In this document: positions 5,797-11,778 of the stretch, piece after piece
Layout: each line of letters opens with the position of its first letter
Position numbering within the stretch: the stretch's first letter is position 1
Assembly (NCBI GenBank): GCA_003229935.1
Contig: QIGD01000026.1
Coordinates: 1-11,778 of the forward strand
Direction of reading: 5' to 3'
DNA: 11,778 nucleotides
Source: Methanobacteriota archaeon
GTDB lineage: Archaea; Hydrothermarchaeota; Hydrothermarchaeia; Hydrothermarchaeales; BMS3B
Position numbers and translations under genes: made by a program
Notes under the pieces: model-generated
Database searches by the model: none
What the model saw: the letters and a program-made list of their open reading frames with translations, nothing else
Told to the model about the DNA's origin: nothing

Positions 5797-6735
5797 CTAC
5801 AACCTATCATATGATTTAACCCTGTTTTTTCTGCGAGCCAACTCACTGGTATAGCGTATACCCAGAGTAGAAGCATTCTCTCTTGCCCAATCGGTTAGTC
5901 TGGTGCTCCCTGCAGGTGGAGAATCTGTATAAAGTAAATCAGCTTTCAGCCCTTCAATTTCCTCACGAGTGATAGTTATGTCACCGACCATTTTTCCAAT
6001 AATCCAGCCAAGAGAATAACCAACCGTGTCAGGAATAGAGATAATCGGTCTTTTTTTACCTATAATTTTACCTATTTCTATAATCAAATTACGGTATGTG
6101 AATGTCTCTGGCCCTATGGCATCAATAATTCGATTTTTGGTTTCTGTCCCCTGTTCTACAGCCAACCTGGCCATATCATCGACATATATTGGCTGTAACC
6201 GATAATTTCCGTCACCAAACACACAAAATACTGGAGATTTTCTAAGCATCCACGCAATATTATTTATTAAGATATCTTCTTTTCCAAACAAAACAGTTGG
6301 TCGCAGTATTGTGTATGAAATACCCGATTCAATCAATGCTTCTTCTAATATTGCCTTTCCGCTAAAATATTCAAGATTCGAATCTTTAGATGGATTAGTG
6401 ATACTTATGTGGACTATTCGTTTAACCCCTGCCTCTTTTGCGGCGTCAAATAATTTGAGAGTGTTTTCTACTGCGACTGAATGTGTAAAATCTGTGTAAT
6501 TAAATCTAATCCAATAGGTGTTATATAAAACCGAGACTTTTTGCAATGATTCAACTAGTTTTTCAGTATTATCAAAGTTGAATGGGTAAGCCCTAACTTT
6601 ATCCCCAAAAGGATTTGAACGATTAATAGAATTTGTTAAAGTTCTGACCTGATGGCCGGCATTCAATAAACGTTTTGTAATATATTTTCCAGAATATCCA
6701 AAAGCACCTGTGACAACATGAATTTCTTTAGTCAT
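5797..6735 (-). CDS. NAD(P)-binding atypical SDR / NmrA-like epimerase-family protein
   Basis: A 312-residue atypical short-chain dehydrogenase. The N-terminal Rossmann motif is VTGAFGYSGKYI (8-19), and there is a VKRIVHIS strand (104-111). A Tyr-x-x-x-Lys pair (Tyr123, Lys127, in YFSGK) sits at the catalytic place. ILRPTVLFG (143-151) and QPIYVDDMARL (181-191) are typical of the NmrA / NDUFA9 / sugar-nucleotide epimerase-like branch. It probably binds NAD(H) or NADP(H); substrate unknown. Close relatives are oxidoreductases, redox sensors or assembly factors of respiratory complexes. It lies downstream of dsrK on the same strand but after a poly-T end, so it is likely a separate unit. No clear ribosome binding site precedes the ATG at 6735, and a leaderless message or another start is possible. 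Family is clear; function is not. Confidence 0.8.
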   Translation of the reverse strand: MTKEIHVVTGAFGYSGKYITKRLLNAGHQVRTLTNSINRSNPFGDKVRAYPFNFDNTEKLVESLQKVSVLYNTYWIRFNYTDFTHSVAVENTLKLFDAAKEAGVKRIVHISITNPSKDSNLEYFSGKAILEEALIESGISYTILRPTVLFGKEDILINNIAWMLRKSPVFCVFGDGNYRLQPIYVDDMARLAVEQGTETKNRIIDAIGPETFTYRNLIIEIGKIIGKKRPIISIPDTVGYSLGWIIGKMVGDITITREEIEGLKADLLYTDSPPAGSTRLTDWARENASTLGIRYTSELARRKNRVKSYDRL

Positions 6736-6786
6736 AATAATCTGGGCATGGTGATTGACTATCAGGAAGTCATACTTTTTCCAGTG

Positions 6787-6807
6787 AATAAAAAAAATAA
6801 AAAATTG
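6787..6807 (-). terminator. Poly-T terminator after dsrK
   Basis: On the minus strand, directly after the dsrK stop (6814-6816), the sequence reads AATTTTTTATTTTTTTATT. This double T run without a hairpin is a typical archaeal transcription end and separates dsrMK from the SDR gene. Confidence 0.6.
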
Positions 6808-6813
6808 AGAGTC

Positions 6814-8430
6814 CTACATGGACTCACATGCCATATTACACTGGTCTTTTGAAATCTTATGCTCCTTCTCTGCATGCTCACAACATTTGTCCATACTTGA
6901 GAACTCTGCGTCACATAGAGAGCACTTACTCTTTCCAGCCATAGCCTCCTCTACTTCCTCAGGCACCTTTGCACCTTCAATAACAATAGACTTCCCAACG
7001 ATGTCCAATACCCCTCCAACCTCAATGTCCAAATTATAGTAAGGCATCAACACGTGGAACTGAGCCTTGCAGATAGCGCAGGGCACTGCAAGGATTTTCG
7101 CACCTACATCACGAATTGCCTCAGCCGCTGGCTTCCCACCTTTCATACGCAGGTCCATGAGCTCTTCCGTGAGGAGTCCACCACCACCACCACAACAAAA
7201 GGTGTACTCCCTGCTCTTTTCAGGAGCCACCTCCTTGAAATTAGTTGCTGCATGTCTCAGGATATAACGCTGAGGTTCCAAGAGCTTAGCACCCCTAGCA
7301 AGATTGCACGGGTCATGGAGGGTTACGACCTCCTTTACCCTACTCTTATCCAACTTTATCTTGCCCTCTCTGATAAGTCTCTCAGTGTACTCTAATATAT
7401 GCTCTACCTTAAAGTTCAACGGACCGTTCCATGCCTCAATTATGTTCTTAGCCGCACGCCAACCATGACCGCACTCACCGTAAATCACCTTTTTGACCCC
7501 TAAACGATTCGCCTCGTCAACAACTCTCTTATTTATCTCCTTAAGGTCAACATAATCCTGGAAAATTCCGAAGTCCGCCGCCTCACTGGCACTATGACTC
7601 ATGGTATAATCAGCACCAGCAGCATGAAAGACTAGCATAGCCCCTATCTGTGTGTCTACATTGACGAAGAGATCAGCACTCGGGGGGACGTAGAGGATTT
7701 CAGCTCCGACCTTGGGCTTTGCCATCTTATCCTCAGGGTTCTCCTTAACCCCAGGGAACTCAACCTCTATTCCCATCTCATCCTTGATTTCTTCGGCACA
7801 GAACTGGACGCTATTCCAGAAAGCGAGCTCCTGCATTCCCATGTTATTACCTGCTCCATAAAGATTGGCTATTATCTTATTAACATAATTCATGCCTAAA
7901 CCAACCCTAAGCATCACTTCCCTAGCAGCCATAGTAATCTCAGCAGTATCTATACCGAAGGGGCAGAATATACTACATCGTCTGCACTCCGTGCAGGAGT
8001 AGAAATACTTGCGCCACTCTTCCAATACCTCATTGGTCATCTCTTCTGCTCCTATGAAAGACCCTAAGAGCTTACCACCAATAGTGAAATGCTTTTTATA
8101 AACCTTCCTAAACAAGTCAACTCTATGAGCTGGCATGTTGTAGGGGTCCTCAGTGCCAATATAAAAATGACAACGCTCAGCACATGCTCCACACTTGGTG
8201 CAAGTATCTAGATAGGTCGCAACGCTTCTGCGTTCCTTCAGTACTGCCTCCATGGCCTTAAGAATCTTCTGAGGTCTCTCTTTCTCGGGTACCATCTCGA
8301 TATTCTTAAAAGCGAGCTTCTTCAAAAGCTTTTCAGGACTCATATTAGGCATTTCCTTCGAAGGGGAAGGGGGCAAATCGAAGGGATTTACATCTTTTTC
8401 AGACATATCTTTTTCAGACATATTAGACAT
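6814..8430 (-). CDS. dsrK: DsrK-like (HdrD-family) iron-sulfur subunit with a C-terminal C2H2-type cysteine/histidine motif
   Basis: A 538-residue cytoplasmic iron-sulfur protein of the HdrD/DsrK/HmeD family. The N-terminus has two 4Fe-4S motifs: Cys77/80/83/87 (CTKCGACAERC) and Cys146/149/152/156 (CTECRRCSIFC). The C-terminal half carries the catalytic-cluster motif of heterodisulfide reductase: Cys375 (HDPCNLARG), Cys412-Cys413 followed by Gly (FCCGGGGG) and Cys451-x-x-Cys454. An additional GECGHGW block (318-324) represents the first, degenerate repeat. The protein is thought to reduce or oxidise a thiol/disulfide partner (DsrC or a CoM-S-S-CoB-like disulfide) with electrons from the membrane subunit DsrM, encoded seven bases upstream. 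Start: ATG 8430, with GAGGTGA overlapping the dsrM stop. Oddities are a 15-bp tandem duplication coding MSEKD twice, and a C-terminal CxxC-x12-H-x4-H motif (Cys503, Cys506, His519, His524). The dsrMK DNA looks richer in G+C than its neighbours. Confidence 0.9.
   Translation of the reverse strand: MSNMSEKDMSEKDVNPFDLPPSPSKEMPNMSPEKLLKKLAFKNIEMVPEKERPQKILKAMEAVLKERRSVATYLDTCTKCGACAERCHFYIGTEDPYNMPAHRVDLFRKVYKKHFTIGGKLLGSFIGAEEMTNEVLEEWRKYFYSCTECRRCSIFCPFGIDTAEITMAAREVMLRVGLGMNYVNKIIANLYGAGNNMGMQELAFWNSVQFCAEEIKDEMGIEVEFPGVKENPEDKMAKPKVGAEILYVPPSADLFVNVDTQIGAMLVFHAAGADYTMSHSASEAADFGIFQDYVDLKEINKRVVDEANRLGVKKVIYGECGHGWRAAKNIIEAWNGPLNFKVEHILEYTERLIREGKIKLDKSRVKEVVTLHDPCNLARGAKLLEPQRYILRHAATNFKEVAPEKSREYTFCCGGGGGLLTEELMDLRMKGGKPAAEAIRDVGAKILAVPCAICKAQFHVLMPYYNLDIEVGGVLDIVGKSIVIEGAKVPEEVEEAMAGKSKCSLCDAEFSSMDKCCEHAEKEHKISKDQCNMACESM
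8392..8421. repeat. 15-bp perfect tandem duplication in the start of dsrK
   Basis: ATCTTTTTCAGACAT occurs at 8392-8406 and again at 8407-8421. On the coding strand this gives MSEKDMSEKD near the N-terminus, with an ATG in each copy. It lies in the poorly conserved leader before the first cluster motif and keeps the frame, so it is probably harmless slippage. Confidence 0.9.
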
Positions 8431-8437
8431 TTTCTAT

Positions 8438-9175
8438 TCACCTCACCTGCTTTTGCACCACAAGGGAATGTTTAATTCCCTGGGTGAAAAATATCCCAAT
8501 AGGATGTATAAGTTTACTGAATGGCAGGGAAATCAGCAACAACTGCGCCAAGAGGTAATGGGTTAAGAAAATCGGGTCTGTTGGCGGCGCGATAGGGTGT
8601 AAAGTAAAGATACCCCAGAAGTAATTTTGCATAGTTGCAATATTAGTATAGGGCAGTCCAACAAAGCGCATAGTAAGACCAGTAGCCGCTATACCTAGGA
8701 GCCAAAGAAGCACAAAATAATCCGCTGGATTGCTCATGTTGCGTAATGTCACCTGGGTTATACGCCTAACAAGGAGGTATAGGACGGCAATAAAGAAGAT
8801 TATCCCGACAGTAGTGCCAAAAACACTTGAGAGGTGCTCGATTCCCTGAGTGGTATAGCCAATAGCCATGAGGATCCTATCAGGGATATCCATGAACAGC
8901 CGCCAATGTCCTATAATGATTATAGCTAGGACAACGTGGAATGGCCATGCCCCAAACCACAGATTCCTATCTTTCCTAAATAAATCAGGAAAAATCAAAA
9001 TTGCGCTTGCAATGTTCTTCACCTGCTCTCCTCTTGACTGTGGATAGGTCACGCTTATGGGCATTGGTACAGGTATGCTTAGCCAGCCCTTGATACGATA
9101 AATAAAACCACCGAAGAAAGCCACAATTGTAATATAAGGTAAAATGATACCAACAAAAGTTACAATAACACTCAT
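8438..9175 (-). CDS. dsrM: DsrM-like membrane cytochrome b subunit (NarI fold)
   Basis: A 245-residue integral membrane protein with five likely helices (about 5-25, 76-95, 118-137, 152-171 and 201-222). It has four histidines in the arrangement of NarI-type di-haem b proteins: His80 and His90 in helix 2 (ten apart), and His206 and His224 in and after helix 5 (eighteen apart). The same 10 and 18 spacings are found for the haem ligands of E. coli NarI. DsrM/HmeC exchanges electrons with the membrane quinone or methanophenazine pool and passes them to DsrK. Start: ATG 9175 with AGGTGAT five bases before it (complement of 9181-9187). Its stop overlaps the dsrK ribosome binding site, so the two are translated together. 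No DsrJ, O or P gene is near, which suggests a minimal two-subunit complex. HdrE is a shorter relative with a similar role, so the dsrM name is by best resemblance. Confidence 0.88.
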   Translation of the reverse strand: MSVIVTFVGIILPYITIVAFFGGFIYRIKGWLSIPVPMPISVTYPQSRGEQVKNIASAILIFPDLFRKDRNLWFGAWPFHVVLAIIIIGHWRLFMDIPDRILMAIGYTTQGIEHLSSVFGTTVGIIFFIAVLYLLVRRITQVTLRNMSNPADYFVLLWLLGIAATGLTMRFVGLPYTNIATMQNYFWGIFTLHPIAPPTDPIFLTHYLLAQLLLISLPFSKLIHPIGIFFTQGIKHSLVVQKQVR

Positions 9176-9180
9176 CTACT

Positions 9181-9234
9181 ATCACCTACAGTAATTCATC
9201 CAATCAGTTATGTTTCTATATGCAATATATATAA
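9181..9234 (-). promoter_or_regulatory. dsrMK promoter and ribosome binding site
   Basis: Read on the minus strand, ATTATATATA (complement of 9225-9234) after an A-rich stretch is a good TATA box about 50-60 bases before the dsrM ATG. AGGTGAT (complement of 9181-9187) is the ribosome binding site. The promoter lies at the edge of the decayed tnpB element. Confidence 0.55.
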
Positions 9235-9309
9235 TTTTTGATTTTTGTGGGGTTGTTTAAAAAAATACATGAGGCATCCTTTATTATTGGCGGAGCTACC
9301 AATCCACTG

Positions 9310-9436
9310 TTTTGCTATAGGTAGTTGATAGAGTTCTGCCTGTAGTTTTCTGCTATCAAGAGCATCATTATACAAATGCCTACATGTATCTTTGTTTATT
9401 ACTTGGATACAAACGATATTTGTAACTTTTTAGCAT
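9310..9436 (-). pseudogene. tnpB: Fragment of an IS200/IS605-type tnpB (N-terminal part, frameshifted)
   Basis: On the minus strand an ATG at 9436, with GGAGGTG just upstream, opens MLKSYKYRLYPSNKQ, the hallmark N-terminus of TnpB/OrfB proteins (MLK-x-YKYRLYP). The frame stops at TAG (9380-9382) after 18 codons. In a shifted frame starting at 9384, CRHLYNDALDSRKLQAELYQ follows, which is the next TnpB block (CRxLYNDAL). About a dozen residues that normally separate the two blocks are missing, so a deletion with frameshift has joined them. Downstream the frame stays open to 9208 but similarity fades. The nuclease domain (RuvC residues, zinc ribbon) is entirely absent. It is the dead trace of an element that inserted upstream of dsrMK. 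Confidence 0.8.
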
Positions 9437-9578
9437 CACACCTCCTTTATTCATAATATTACTCTTATTTTCATGAATCTATACATTTTATCATTGTTTT
9501 TATAATTATATTTAAATTTAAGATTTATTATACAATTTACATTTAGTTATAGATATTTAGTTATATCATCGCATTCAT

Positions 9579-9598
9579 CCAACGACTAAAGTTGTTGG
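9579..9598. repeat. Degenerate IS-type end hairpin upstream of amrS
   Basis: CCAACGACTAAAGTTGTTGG forms a 9-bp stem with one G-U pair and an AA loop. It matches the reverse complement of the intact element hairpin at 79-98 in 17 of 20 positions, so it is a mutated end of the same kind of element. It lies about 140 bp upstream of the tnpB fragment start and probably marks that element's left end. The remaining DNA from 9437 to 9699 is AT-rich, with a TTTAAATTTA (9511-9520) that could be a TATA box for either strand. Confidence 0.6.
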
Positions 9599-9699
9599 TT
9601 TTCTGCTATGTCTGTCATAAAACTTTATTTTGTCCCACATCTCTTTCCCTTATCTTTTCCCTAAATAATTATTTATTCTATGAGGTAATATTAATACTT

Positions 9700-10698
9700 A
9701 TGAGAGAGGCAATGTTTTATTCCCCTATAAATGGTGATGTAAAGTGTCACCTCTGTAGGCATGAATGTAGAATTGCAGGGAATAAGCGTGGCATATGTGG
9801 TGTAAGGGAAAATAGAGATGGAAAGCTCTACTCTCTAGTATATGGCAAAGCTATTTCCTACCATGTTGACCCTATCGAAAAGAAGCCACTCTTTCACTTC
9901 CTTCCTGGAAGCACTTCCTTCTCCTTTGCAACTGCTGGCTGTAATTTCAGCTGTCTGCACTGCCAGAACTGGGAGATATCCCAGCTACCGCATGAAAAAA
10001 AAGAAATTCTTGGTATGGACCTTAGCCCGGAAGAAATTGTTGAGCTTGCCAGAAAATACAGGTGCGAGAGTATATCATATACCTACACGGAGCCAACAAT
10101 ATTCTATGAGTATGCCTATGACACAGCAAAGCTTGCAAATAAGGAGGGGATAAAGAATATCTTTGTAACCAATGGCTATACCGGTGAAGATGCATTGAGA
10201 GAAATCTCACCTTATCTAGATGCAGCAAATATAGACCTCAAGGGTTTTACAGAGGGATTTTACAAAAAGGTATGTGGTGCAAAACTCAAACCTGTGTTGG
10301 ATAACATCAAACTCTACATTGAACTTGGAATCTGGATTGAGGTTACCACACTTTTAATCCCAGGCTATAATGATAAAGATGTGAAACCAATAGCCAGATT
10401 TCTAAAAGATGTAGGTGAAAATATCCCATGGCATGTAACTGGGTCTCATCCTGAATACAAGCTTTTAAATGTTGAGCCAACCGCTCCTGAAAGTCTGGTA
10501 ACCGCAAGAAAGATTGGTCTTGCAGAAGGGTTAAAGTATGTGTATACAGGTAATGTACCAGGGCTTGAAGGTGAAAATACTTACTGCCCAGGCTGCGGTA
10601 CCCTTCTCATTAAGAGAATCGGTTTTAATGTTGAAATCAAAGACTTTAAGGCTGGAAAATGCAAAAAATGTGGTACCAGAATTGCGGGTGTGTTCTAA
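9700..10698 (+). CDS. amrS: AmrS-type radical SAM protein (AmmeMemoRadiSam system)
   Basis: A 332-residue radical SAM protein. The cluster motif is CNFSCLHC (Cys81, Cys85, Cys88) in FATAGCNFSCLHCQNW. An N-terminal cysteine block (Cys16, Cys19, Cys23, Cys33 in CHLCRHEC...GICGVREN) and the sequence around it are diagnostic of the AmmeMemoRadiSam radical SAM family. Further family blocks are SYTYTEPTIFYEYAYD (126-141), FVTNGY (155-160), NIDLKGF (177-183) and a C-terminal zinc ribbon (Cys296/299, Cys321/324). The family accompanies Memo and AMMECR1 proteins, which are not encoded here; its substrate is not generally established. I chose ATG 9700, with GAGGT at 9682-9686 upstream. A longer TTG reading from 9592 would run through an IS hairpin and add a non-family hydrophobic leader. 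The usual WH-x-x-R-F-x-P segment reads WHVTGSHPEY (245-254), a variant. The stop overlaps that of convergent hisA by three bases. Confidence 0.88.
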   Translation: MREAMFYSPINGDVKCHLCRHECRIAGNKRGICGVRENRDGKLYSLVYGKAISYHVDPIEKKPLFHFLPGSTSFSFATAGCNFSCLHCQNWEISQLPHEKKEILGMDLSPEEIVELARKYRCESISYTYTEPTIFYEYAYDTAKLANKEGIKNIFVTNGYTGEDALREISPYLDAANIDLKGFTEGFYKKVCGAKLKPVLDNIKLYIELGIWIEVTTLLIPGYNDKDVKPIARFLKDVGENIPWHVTGSHPEYKLLNVEPTAPESLVTARKIGLAEGLKYVYTGNVPGLEGENTYCPGCGTLLIKRIGFNVEIKDFKAGKCKKCGTRIAGVF

Positions 10699-11408
10699 AA
10701 CTTCATTGCCTCTTTGAAATCTATCTTTCCGGTGTATAGAGCTGAGCCTATCACAACACCTTTTGCTCCCAGAGTCTTTACTTTCCTGATATCTTCGATG
10801 GTTGAGACACCTCCTGAGATAATAACCGTTCCGTCTGTAGCTTTCACAACCTTTTTAATTATCTCCTCGTCTATGCCTACAAGCCTTCCCTCAACATCCA
10901 CATTGGTGAAAAAAAATTCTGAAGCAAATTCTTTAAAATTCTCTGCCATTTCCTCCGCCTTCACACCTGTTCTCTCCTTCCAGCCCTTTATAACCACATA
11001 ACCGTCTCTCGAATCAAGAGCAACTATAATCCTTTCCCTGCCATACATCTCCTCAAGACTTCTTAACACCTCAGGCTTCTTCATGGCAATAGTGCCCAGA
11101 ATCACCTTCTCTGCCCCTAAATTTAGAAACTTTGAAGCATCCTCAAAGCATCTCATACCTCCCCCATACTGAACAGGAATTCTTAGTTCTTCAATTATTT
11201 TTATCACAATATCTTCATTAACCCTGTTTTCTTCAATAGCTCCATCGAGGTCTATGAGATGTAACCTCTTGGCCCCAAGCCTTTCCCATCTCTTTGCTAT
11301 CTCTAGAGGTTCGTCAAGTTCCACAAGCTTTTTTTCAGGGTCTCCACCACAAAGCTGGACACACTTCCTATCTTTCATATCAAGAGCAGGAATCACAAGA
11401 AAAGCCAT
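10695..11408 (-). CDS. hisA: HisA, ProFAR isomerase
   Basis: A 237-residue (beta-alpha)8 barrel that isomerises phosphoribosyl-formimino-AICAR-phosphate in histidine synthesis. It begins VIPALDMKDRKCVQL with catalytic Asp10. It has the phosphate-binding QYGGGMR (80-86) and VILGT (102-106), then VALDSRDGYV (129-138), TNVDVEGRL (168-176) and the second phosphate site IISGGVST and VVIGSALYTGK near the C-terminus. The start at 11408 is preferred because it lies four bases after the hisG stop, with GAGTGAT just before it; an in-frame ATG 24 bases further upstream would add eight non-family residues. It is the second gene of a hisG-hisA operon. In bacterial enzymes the second catalytic Asp lies in TDI-x-x-DG, whereas here the block reads TNVDVEG. 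This form looks archaeal, but I could not align it to prove it. Confidence 0.95.
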   Translation of the reverse strand: MAFLVIPALDMKDRKCVQLCGGDPEKKLVELDEPLEIAKRWERLGAKRLHLIDLDGAIEENRVNEDIVIKIIEELRIPVQYGGGMRCFEDASKFLNLGAEKVILGTIAMKKPEVLRSLEEMYGRERIIVALDSRDGYVVIKGWKERTGVKAEEMAENFKEFASEFFFTNVDVEGRLVGIDEEIIKKVVKATDGTVIISGGVSTIEDIRKVKTLGAKGVVIGSALYTGKIDFKEAMKF

Positions 11409-11412
11409 AAAA

Positions 11413-11778
11413 TCACTCAATAATTCTCTCAATATCTATAACAAGAATATCCCTTGCTCCGATACTTTTAACTCTTGAAATCATCTTATAAACATGTTCC
11501 TCATCCACAACAACATTAACAGCTACCATGGGTTTATCCGAGATAACCTCAGAAATGGTAGGTCCCGCCATCCCTGGCATGACTTTTCTCAACTCTTCAA
11601 GAGACTCCCTAGGAACATTCATCATAAGAAGTTTCTTCTTCTTTGCCTTGAGAACACTCTCAAAGGCAAGAACCACCTCATCAATTTTCTCCCTGTTCTT
11701 CTCAATAGATTCTCTATTCCCAATTAAATGAGCAGAGGTCTCAAGCACAACATCAAGAACTTCAAGATTATTCATCCT
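11413..11778 (-). CDS. hisG: HisG, ATP phosphoribosyltransferase (long form), C-terminal part only
   Basis: About 121 codons are present; the gene continues beyond the right edge, so the first residues seen are not the start. The visible part covers the end of the catalytic domain (NNLEVLDVVLETSAHLIGN, which normally follows the phosphoribosyl-binding loop) and the C-terminal regulatory domain: LLMMNVPRESLEEL, MPGMAGPTISEV and VNVVVDEEHVYKMI, ending ARDILVIDIERIIE. The ACT-like regulatory domain of long-form HisG binds histidine for feedback inhibition and works as a homohexamer without HisZ. Its stop lies four bases before the hisA start, so the two form an operon for the first and fourth steps of histidine synthesis. 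The assignment is firm, the full length unseen. Confidence 0.92.
   Translation of the reverse strand, partial: RMNNLEVLDVVLETSAHLIGNRESIEKNREKIDEVVLAFESVLKAKKKKLLMMNVPRESLEELRKVMPGMAGPTISEVISDKPMVAVNVVVDEEHVYKMISRVKSIGARDILVIDIERIIE

Noticed and set aside
7054..7395. Plus-strand open frame of 113 codons opposite dsrK
   Set aside because: It is antisense to a fully conserved iron-sulfur protein and contains a Thr run produced by the Gly-rich CCG motif on the other strand.
9592..9699. TTG-initiated extension of amrS by 36 codons
   Set aside because: The extension starts inside the degenerate IS hairpin, gives a non-family leader and ignores the ATG at 9700, where family similarity begins shortly after.
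11409..11432. Upstream ATG for hisA, overlapping hisG
   Set aside because: It adds eight residues before the conserved VIPALD start and lacks a ribosome binding site; ATG 11408 has GAGTGAT at the right place.
1..11778. CRISPR array, tRNA or rRNA genes
   Set aside because: No regularly spaced repeats and no cloverleaf or rRNA-like stretches were seen; the recurring hairpins are IS ends, not CRISPR repeats.

Overview
The window looks like a piece of an AT-rich archaeal, probably euryarchaeal, chromosome. The evidence is a single-gene archaeal-type Trm1 tRNA methyltransferase, a long-form HisG with an archaeal-looking HisA, an AmrS-type radical SAM protein, TATA boxes such as TTTAAATA upstream of genes, GGTGAT-type ribosome binding sites, and poly-T or pyrimidine-rich ends in place of classical terminators. 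I cannot name the species. The redox genes (DsrMK-like membrane complex and DsrEFH-like sulfur carriers) point to an anaerobe with sulfur or heterodisulfide-type energy metabolism.

Layout. 1-108 is one end of an IS200/IS605-type element that continues off the left edge; it has cut the 3' end off a small membrane methyltransferase-like gene (88-468, minus). Next are an orphan membrane histidine kinase (533-1441, minus), then divergently ilvC (1563-2546, plus), an unrecognised small gene (about 2597-3001) and trm1 (3003-4115). After a 180-bp AT-rich gap with a clear promoter lies a compact three-gene operon of DsrH/TusB-, DsrE/TusD- and DsrF/TusC-like proteins (4296-5356). A gene-poor stretch (5357-5796) holds a 162-bp non-coding mobile element relic (5408-5569) and a possible decayed coding fragment. 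On the minus strand follow an NAD(P)-binding SDR/NmrA-like protein (5797-6735), then a dsrM-dsrK pair (9175 down to 6814) with its own promoter and poly-T end. The gap 9176-9699 holds the dsrMK promoter, a frameshifted N-terminal fragment of an IS200/IS605 tnpB gene, and a degenerate IS-type hairpin. An amrS-like radical SAM gene (9700-10698, plus) converges on hisA (minus), which sits directly downstream of hisG (truncated by the right edge).

How the parts fit. DsrM (di-haem b membrane subunit) and DsrK (HdrD-like iron-sulfur subunit) would move electrons between the quinone or methanophenazine pool and a thiol/disulfide couple. The DsrEFH trio would carry sulfur as a persulfide relay. The two operons face each other across a mobile-element-littered gap, with no DsrAB, DsrC, HdrA or Dsr J/O/P visible. 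The rest is biosynthetic and tRNA-modification housekeeping. Three separate traces of IS200/IS605-type DNA in under 10 kb, two of them beside the sulfur/redox genes, are the most unusual structural aspect. I see no tRNA, rRNA or CRISPR array.
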